Shown in pieces: positions 1 through 4,059 of a stretch of 5,696 bases of DNA. Origin of the DNA: an uncultured Acetobacteraceae bacterium (lineage in GTDB: Bacteria; Pseudomonadota; Alphaproteobacteria; Acetobacterales; Acetobacteraceae); NCBI GenBank assembly GCA_903839965.1, contig CAIMEK010000958.1:1-5696 (forward strand), written 5' to 3'. Under the pieces are notes generated by a model that saw only the letters and a list, made by a program, of their open reading frames with translations, was not told the origin of the DNA and did no database searches. Positions within the stretch are counted from its first letter, which is position 1. Every line of letters begins with the position of its first letter. A program made the translations under genes and the position numbers.

Positions 1-119
1 CCCGGCCCAGGCCGCCCGCCCGCAGGCGCGAGCAGCTGCCGGCCTGGCTGCAGGGCCGTCCGCCGACCGCCTCGTTGCAGCCGCTGCCCTGGATGGTCGA
101 AAAAAAGCGCCGCTCCTGA
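1..119 (+). CDS. C-terminal end of an unrecognised protein (5' end outside window)
   Basis: A frame open from base 3 to the TGA at 117-119 gives 38 residues and enters from outside the window. Visible segments are REQLPAWLQGRPPTASLQP and, at the very end, PWMVEKKRRS with a basic Lys/Arg tail. The Leu/Pro/Trp mix and ordinary ending look like a genuine C-terminus, but no family motif is present and I do not recognise the protein. The gene converges on the leftward nitroreductase gene, whose terminator hairpin overlaps its last codons and stop. In such GC-rich DNA a 38-codon open frame could occur by chance. The main support is that the convergent terminator sits exactly where two gene ends should meet. 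Confidence 0.45.
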   Translation, partial: RPRPPARRREQLPAWLQGRPPTASLQPLPWMVEKKRRS

Positions 120-126
120 GCGGCGC
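100..126 (-). terminator. Rho-independent terminator of the glpD-nitroreductase pair
   Basis: Bases 107-115 (GCGCCGCTC) and 118-126 (GAGCGGCGC) are perfect inverted complements, giving a very GC-rich stem of about 8 bp with a 4-nt loop. On the plus strand the stem is preceded by seven A (100-106), so on the minus strand it is followed by a run of seven T, the classical intrinsic terminator form. It lies about 50 bp beyond the nitroreductase stop codon. There is no T tract on the plus-strand side, so it should act on leftward transcription only. The stem overlaps the stop codon of the convergent rightward gene. Confidence 0.85.
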
Positions 127-174
127 CGAACCGCGCCGATAATATTACGATATCATAACGAAAGTCGGCGGTCC

Positions 175-861
175 TCAGAATCCCCGGAACCGGGCGAATT
201 CGGCGGCCGGCACGCGCGCGGTGCGCAGCGCATTGGCCGGGGCGTCACGGTCCTCGCGGCCGATCGCCATGCCGCACACCACCCCGTCGCTCTCGGGCAG
301 GTCGAGGAGGGCGTGGATGGTATTGGGGAATCCGGCGAACACCGCCATGGCGCAGGTATCCAGCCCCGCGGCGCGGGCGGCGATGGCGATGTTCTGCAGG
401 AACATGCCGTAGTCGAGCCAGGAGCCGAGCTTCAGCGTGCGGTCGATCAGGCACACCAGCCCGACCGGCGCGCCGAAGAAGTGCAGGTTGTTCACCATAT
501 GCGCCCGCGCCTTGTCGCGCTCGCCGCGAGCGATGCCGAGCAACCCGTACAGCCCCCAGCCGATTGCGCGGGCGCGTGACAGGTAGGGTTCGGGCAGCGG
601 TGCCGGGTAGTAGTCCCGTTCTTGAGGCTCGGCGCCGGCCAGGTAGGCCGCGGTCACCCCCTCGCAAAACCGCTGCCGTTCCTCGCCGGCCAGGGCGATC
701 ACGCGCCAGGGCTGCATGTTGGTGCCCGAAGGCGCGCGCGCGGCCACATCCAGCAGATGTTCGACGGTCTCGCGCGGCACCGCTTCGGGCAAAAAGCCGC
801 GGATCGAGCGGCGCGACAGGATCGCCGCTTCCGTCTCGTTGCGCGCCGCCAGACCCGTCAT
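175..861 (-). CDS. FMN-dependent nitroreductase family protein
   Basis: This 228-residue cytoplasmic flavoenzyme is of the NAD(P)H:FMN nitroreductase superfamily (NfsB/PnbA-like), which transfers two electrons to nitroaromatics, quinones or similar acceptors. The family hallmark RRSIRGF is at residues 17-23, where basic residues and Ser contact the FMN phosphate and ribityl chain. APSGTNMQPWRV at residues 43-54 is the second conserved flavin-binding segment. The C-terminal half has the usual LDYGMFLQNIAIAARAAGLDT helix and a GMAIGRED segment close to the end. Length is typical (about 200-230). The ATG at 861 has a modest ribosome site (AGGATGGA, GGA 6 nt before the start). It lies 63 bp downstream of glpD on the same strand and shares its terminator, so the two are probably co-transcribed. 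The physiological substrate cannot be read from the sequence, and many family members are general electron-sink reductases. Confidence 0.9.
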   Translation of the reverse strand: MTGLAARNETEAAILSRRSIRGFLPEAVPRETVEHLLDVAARAPSGTNMQPWRVIALAGEERQRFCEGVTAAYLAGAEPQERDYYPAPLPEPYLSRARAIGWGLYGLLGIARGERDKARAHMVNNLHFFGAPVGLVCLIDRTLKLGSWLDYGMFLQNIAIAARAAGLDTCAMAVFAGFPNTIHALLDLPESDGVVCGMAIGREDRDAPANALRTARVPAAEFARFRGF

Positions 862-924
862 GCGTCGTCCATCCTGGTTGCCCTGCTTTGTCCCGCGGAC
901 GAATTGATGGCGGAACCGGACGGT

Positions 925-2454
925 TCAGACAAGCGCCGCCACCGCCGCCTCGACCGCCTCGGCCTGCGCCGGGGTCAGCCGCAGGCCGAGCTTGCCGCGC
1001 CGCCACAGCACGTCCTCGCCGGTGCGGGCGAACTCGTAGTCCACCAGGTAGCGCAGTTCGCGTTCGGTCAGCCCCGCCCCGAACTCGCGGCCCATGTCCT
1101 GCGGCCCGCGCACGCCTTCGAGCAGCACGTTGGCGCGGGTGCCATAGGCGCGCACCAGCCGGCGCGTCGTGGCCGGGCCGAGGAAGGGGAAGCGGCGGGC
1201 CACGTTGGCGTACAGCACCTCGAAGCCGTCGAGCGCAAAATCGCCGCCGGGCAGGGTGCGCTTCGCGGTCCAGCCCACCGGGTTGCCGGACGGCTCCGGC
1301 AGATGCGGCGCCAGCGCCGCCAGCGCCGCCTCGGCGAGGCGGCGCGAGGTGGTGATCTTGCCGCCGATGACGTGCAGCGCGGCCGCCGCCAGCGTGCCGA
1401 TGCCGTCGCTCGGCGCGTCCAGCTTCAACACGTAGTCGCGGGTGGCGTCCTGCGCCCGGTTGGCCTTGGCGCCGTACAGCGGCCGCACGCCGGAATAGCT
1501 CCACACCACCTGCGCCGGCGTGATCGGGGAGCGGAAATACAGGCTGGCGCCGCGGCAAAGATAGTCGATCTCCTCGGCGGAAATGCGCACCTCCGCCGGG
1601 TCGCCGGTGAAGTCGAGGTCGGTGGTGCCGATCAGGGTGAAGTCGGTTTCGAAGGGAATGGCGAAGAAAACCCGCCCGTCGGTGCCCTGGAACAGGTAGC
1701 AGCGGTCGTGTTCGTACAGCCGCGGCACCACGATATGGCTGCCCTGGACCAGCCGCACCGGCGTCGGCACCGGGTCGTGCAGCACGTCGCGGATCACCTC
1801 GGCCACCCACGGGCCGGCGGCGTTCACCAGGCCGCGGGCGCGGAGGGTCCGCTCGGCGCCGGTGGCCTCGTCGCGCAGGGTCAGGCGCCACAGCGTGCCC
1901 TCGCGCACCGCGGCCAGGCAGCGCGTGCGCGGCGCGATCACGGCGCCCCGGATGGCGGCGTCCCGTGCGGTCAGCACCACCAGGCGGGAATCCTCCACCC
2001 AGCAATCCGAATACTCGAAACCGCGGTGAAAGCGCGGCTGCAGCGGTTCCCCCAGGCTGTTCGCATCGAGCCGCACGGTGCTGGTGGGCGGCAGGTGCTC
2101 GCGCCCGCCCAGGTGGTCGTAGAGGAACAGGCCGAGCCGCAGCATCCACGCCGGGCGCAGCCCACGCTGGTGCACCAGCACGAAGCGCAGCGGCCAGATG
2201 ATGTGCGGTGCGATGCCCCACAGCACCTCGCGCTCGGCCAGCGCCTCGCGCACCAGGCGGAACTCGTAGTATTCCAGGTAGCGCAGCCCGCCGTGCACCA
2301 GCTTGGTGGAGGCCGAGGAGGTGGCGCCGCCGAGGTCGCCCTTGTCGCACAGGTGCACGCTCCAGCCGCGCCCGGCGGCGTCGCGGGCGATCGCCGCGCC
2401 GTTGATGCCGCCGCCGATGATGGCCAGGTCGAACAATGGGTCGGTTTCGGGCAC
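925..2454 (-). CDS. glpD: Aerobic glycerol-3-phosphate dehydrogenase (FAD, quinone-linked)
   Basis: GlpD oxidises sn-glycerol 3-phosphate to dihydroxyacetone phosphate at the inner face of the cytoplasmic membrane and passes electrons to the quinone pool. From the GTG start the protein has 509 residues (E. coli GlpD has 501). The Rossmann FAD motif IIGGGINGAAIARDAAGRG is at about residues 12-30. The GlpD signature TSSASTKLVHGGLRYLE is at 45-61, followed by EFRLVREALAEREVLW. Later come GFEYSDCWVEDSRLV, GLVNAAGPWV, GSHIVVPRLY, IGTTDLDFTGDP, WSYSGVRPLYGA and GGKITTSRRLAEAAL. The C-terminal helical domain ends in YLVDYEFARTGEDVLWRR and KLGLRL. All E. coli GlpD landmarks are present, although E. 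coli GGKLTTYR reads GGKITTSR here. GTG at 2454 is chosen because it has AGGA 8 nt upstream and fits the family N-terminus; in-frame ATGs at 2487 and 2550 would add 11 or 32 unlike residues. No glpF, glpK or glpR is visible nearby. Confidence 0.95.
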   Translation of the reverse strand: MPETDPLFDLAIIGGGINGAAIARDAAGRGWSVHLCDKGDLGGATSSASTKLVHGGLRYLEYYEFRLVREALAEREVLWGIAPHIIWPLRFVLVHQRGLRPAWMLRLGLFLYDHLGGREHLPPTSTVRLDANSLGEPLQPRFHRGFEYSDCWVEDSRLVVLTARDAAIRGAVIAPRTRCLAAVREGTLWRLTLRDEATGAERTLRARGLVNAAGPWVAEVIRDVLHDPVPTPVRLVQGSHIVVPRLYEHDRCYLFQGTDGRVFFAIPFETDFTLIGTTDLDFTGDPAEVRISAEEIDYLCRGASLYFRSPITPAQVVWSYSGVRPLYGAKANRAQDATRDYVLKLDAPSDGIGTLAAAALHVIGGKITTSRRLAEAALAALAPHLPEPSGNPVGWTAKRTLPGGDFALDGFEVLYANVARRFPFLGPATTRRLVRAYGTRANVLLEGVRGPQDMGREFGAGLTERELRYLVDYEFARTGEDVLWRRGKLGLRLTPAQAEAVEAAVAALV

Positions 2455-2466
2455 GTGTCCTGTCCT
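2455..2466 (-). promoter_or_regulatory. Ribosome binding site supporting the GTG start of glpD
   Basis: Read leftward, the bases before the GTG at 2454-2452 are AGGACAGGACAC, two overlapping purine-rich AGGA elements. The outer one is 8 nt from the GTG, a normal Shine-Dalgarno distance. The alternative ATG at 2487 has only GGGG 3 nt upstream, which is too close. This favours the shorter, family-length protein. Confidence 0.55.
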
Positions 2467-2642
2467 GCGCGGTGCGCCCGGCTTCATAGTCCCCGATCGA
2501 TTCGGAAGGAAAGATGACACGCCGACGGGGCAGCGACATATCCCCGCCAAACCAACCCAACCCGGCGAGAGCCGGCATGACCGATCCGGCCGAATCCGTC
2601 GACGTGGATTTGCGGATCCTGCCGAAGCCGTTCACCTTCGCT
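2467..2642. promoter_or_regulatory. Divergent intergenic region between glpD and the flavoprotein gene
   Basis: The spacer between two divergently oriented genes must carry the promoters for both, unless transcription enters from elsewhere. By eye I find no convincing -35/-10 pair on either strand. A short GC hairpin (CCGGC at 2562-2566 with GCCGG at 2571-2575, loop GAGA) is present. A good Shine-Dalgarno (GGAAGGA, 2504-2510) on the plus strand precedes an ATG at 2514 that opens a 56-codon frame running to 2684. It is not clear that this frame is translated. No operator for a known glycerol regulator could be recognised. Confidence 0.4.
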
Positions 2643-2656
2643 GGAGGGAGCAAACC

Positions 2657-3850
2657 ATGTCTTTACCTGGCTGCGTGGCCGTGATCGGCGCCGGCCCGGC
2701 CGGCCTGATGGCGGCGGAAACCATCGCCGCCGCCGGCGTCGCGGTAACGGTGTTCGAGCGCATGTCCTCGCCGGGGCGCAAGCTGCTGATGGCCGGGCGC
2801 GGCGGGCTCAACCTGACGCACAGCGAAGCGTTGCCGGCATTGCTGGAGCGCTACGGGCCGGCGCGGGAACGCCTGCAGGCGGCCATTGCCGGCTTGCCGC
2901 CCGCCGCCCTGATCGCCTGGTGCGAGGGGCTCGGCCAGCCGACCTTCATCGGTTCCAGCGGGCGGGTTTTCCCGCATGGGCTGAAGGCCTCGCCGTTGCT
3001 GCGCGCCTGGCTGGCGCGGCTGGGCGGGCTGGGGGTCGGGCTGCGCACGCGGCTGACCTGGACCGGCTGGGACGAGGCCGGCGCGCTGGTTTTCTCCGGC
3101 GGCATCCGGGAGCGCCCGCGGGCGACGGTGCTCGCTCTGGGCGGCGCCTCCTGGCCCCGCCTGGGGTCGGACGGCGGCTGGACCGGTCGGTTGCCCGGCA
3201 TCGACGTGCGGCCCCTGCGCCCGGCCAATTGCGGCTTCCTGCTCGCCTGGTCGGCGCCGTTCCTGCGCTTTGCCGGCACGCCGCTGAAGCGCATCGCGCT
3301 GAGTTTCGCCGGCCGCACGGTGCGGGGCGAGGCGATGGTGACCCGATCGGGCATCGAAGGCGGCGCGGTCTATGCGCTGTCGGCGGCGTTGCGCGACGCC
3401 ATCGCGGCCGGCGGGCCGGTGGTGGCGACGCTCGACCTGCGCCCGGACCTCGACGCGGCGACGCTGGCCAGGCGCCTGGGGGGCACGCGCGGCAGCGCCT
3501 CGCTGTCGAACTATCTGCGCAAGGCGGCGGGGCTTTCGCCGGTGGCCATCGGGTTGGTGCAGGAGGCGCTGCATGCCGGCGCGCCGCCCGACTTGCCGGC
3601 GCTGATCAAGGCGGTGCCGCTGCGCCTGCTGGCGCCGGCGTCGAGCGAGCGGGCGATTTCGAGTGCCGGCGGCATCACGCTGGACGAACTGGACGCGCGG
3701 TGGATGTTGCGCCGCCGTCCCGGCGTGTTCGCCGCCGGCGAAATGCTGGACTGGGAAGCCCCCACCGGCGGCTACCTGCTGCAGGCCTGTTTTGCACTTG
3801 GCGCAGCGGCGGGGCGGGGCGTGCTGGCGTGGCTGGCGGAGCAGGACTGA
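2657..3850 (+). CDS. FAD-dependent oxidoreductase of the BaiN/HI0933 family (PP_4765-like flavoprotein)
   Basis: A 397-residue NAD(P)/FAD-dependent flavoprotein, predicted soluble. The N-terminal dinucleotide-binding fold is VAVIGAGPAGLMAAE at residues 7-21, with the ribose-binding acidic residue E34 in TVFERM. The family signature PGRKLLMAGRGGLNLTHS is at 39-56, followed by SSGRVFPHGLKAS at 100-112. The second flavin segment is LALGGASWPRLGSDGGW near the middle. The C-terminal FAD-closing motif AGEMLDWEAPTGGYLLQAC is at 360-378, followed by the helix ALGAAAGRGV. Length and motifs match the uncharacterised PP_4765-type branch (TIGR03862, to my recollection) of the HI0933/YhiN/BaiN group. The physiological substrate of this branch is not established. 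GGAGGGAG at 2643-2650, 6 nt before the ATG, is an excellent ribosome site and fixes the start; the same frame is open further upstream, but that part is unlike the family. It is transcribed divergently from glpD, so a shared role is not implied. Confidence 0.88.
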   Translation: MSLPGCVAVIGAGPAGLMAAETIAAAGVAVTVFERMSSPGRKLLMAGRGGLNLTHSEALPALLERYGPARERLQAAIAGLPPAALIAWCEGLGQPTFIGSSGRVFPHGLKASPLLRAWLARLGGLGVGLRTRLTWTGWDEAGALVFSGGIRERPRATVLALGGASWPRLGSDGGWTGRLPGIDVRPLRPANCGFLLAWSAPFLRFAGTPLKRIALSFAGRTVRGEAMVTRSGIEGGAVYALSAALRDAIAAGGPVVATLDLRPDLDAATLARRLGGTRGSASLSNYLRKAAGLSPVAIGLVQEALHAGAPPDLPALIKAVPLRLLAPASSERAISSAGGITLDELDARWMLRRRPGVFAAGEMLDWEAPTGGYLLQACFALGAAAGRGVLAWLAEQD

Positions 3851-3873
3851 AGCGCTCACGGGCGCCGACCCTG

Positions 3874-3893
3874 CGCTTCAACCGACTGAAGCG
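3874..3893 (+). terminator. Possible weak terminator hairpin after the flavoprotein gene
   Basis: CGCTTCA (3874-3880) and TGAAGCG (3887-3893) form a perfect 7-bp stem with a 6-nt loop, 24 nt past the flavoprotein stop codon. The only T-rich stretch (TTTTA at 3906-3910) begins 12 nt after the stem, so this is not a canonical intrinsic terminator. It may act as a 3' end stabiliser or a weak terminator. The stop-codon region 3848-3854 carries a second copy of TGAAGCG that can pair with the same left arm. Confidence 0.4.
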
Positions 3894-3907
3894 ACACCCA
3901 CGTGATT

Positions 3908-3924
3908 TTACAATATCGTTACAA
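3908..3924 (+). promoter_or_regulatory. Tandem TTACAA half-sites, candidate regulator binding site
   Basis: TTACAA occurs at 3908-3913 and again at 3919-3924, start-to-start 11 bp (about one helical turn), ending 2 bp before the -35 region of the promoter below. Tandem half-sites about 10-11 bp apart beside a weak -35 are the arrangement used by OmpR/PhoB-type response regulators. The assignment to such a regulator is inference from geometry only. It sits in a short AT-rich patch that could also arise by chance. Confidence 0.35.
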
Positions 3925-3926
3925 AC

Positions 3927-3953
3927 TTGCCGTTCGGACGGACGTGGTATAAT
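3927..3953 (+). promoter_or_regulatory. Extended -10 sigma-70-type promoter for the GH64-like gene
   Basis: A perfect TATAAT lies at 3948-3953, preceded by TGG (3945-3947), forming an extended -10 element (TGnTATAAT). TTGCCG at 3927-3932 is a partial -35 with a short 15-bp spacer; the 17-bp register gives only ACTTGC. The extended -10 could compensate for the poor -35, or an activator at the upstream TTACAA repeats could. Transcription would begin near 3960, leaving a leader of about 100 nt before the ATG at 4060. Confidence 0.65.
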
Positions 3954-4003
3954 GCTTATGCCGACACGGCCTTTTGGTTTTCCATCTGCGGTCTGTATCG
4001 CGT

Positions 4004-4045
4004 GGGAGTCGCGTTGCAAGCACTCCCGGATCGACCTGTCGCAGG
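4004..4045 (+). other. Structured 5' leader with two hairpins before the GH64-like gene
   Basis: Two inverted repeats lie in the presumed untranslated leader. GGGAGT (4004-4009) pairs with ACTCCC (4022-4027) across a 12-nt loop. CCTG (4035-4038) pairs with CAGG (4042-4045) across TCG. The second ends 3 nt before the AGGA (4049-4052) that serves as Shine-Dalgarno for the ATG at 4060. I recognise no known riboswitch, and the stems are short. Confidence 0.3.
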
Positions 4046-4059
4046 GATAGGAAACGTCG

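Noticed and set aside
138..163. AT-rich patch resembling promoter -10 elements
   Set aside because: It lies between the nitroreductase stop and its terminator, with no gene positioned to use it and no spaced -35.
622..2517. Long plus-strand open frame (about 630 codons) antisense to glpD
   Set aside because: It is rich in His, Gln, Arg and Gly with no recognisable domain and lies opposite a gene with full GlpD conservation, so it is a shadow.
245..2653. Very long open frame on the minus strand (about 800 codons)
   Set aside because: It overlaps both glpD and the nitroreductase in another frame. Its protein is Arg/Gly/Ala/Pro-rich with no domain, typical of a shadow frame in high-GC DNA.
2663..3859. 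Long minus-strand frame opposite the flavoprotein gene
   Set aside because: Low-complexity Arg/Gln/Pro/Gly composition. The plus strand carries clear FAD motifs and a strong ribosome site.
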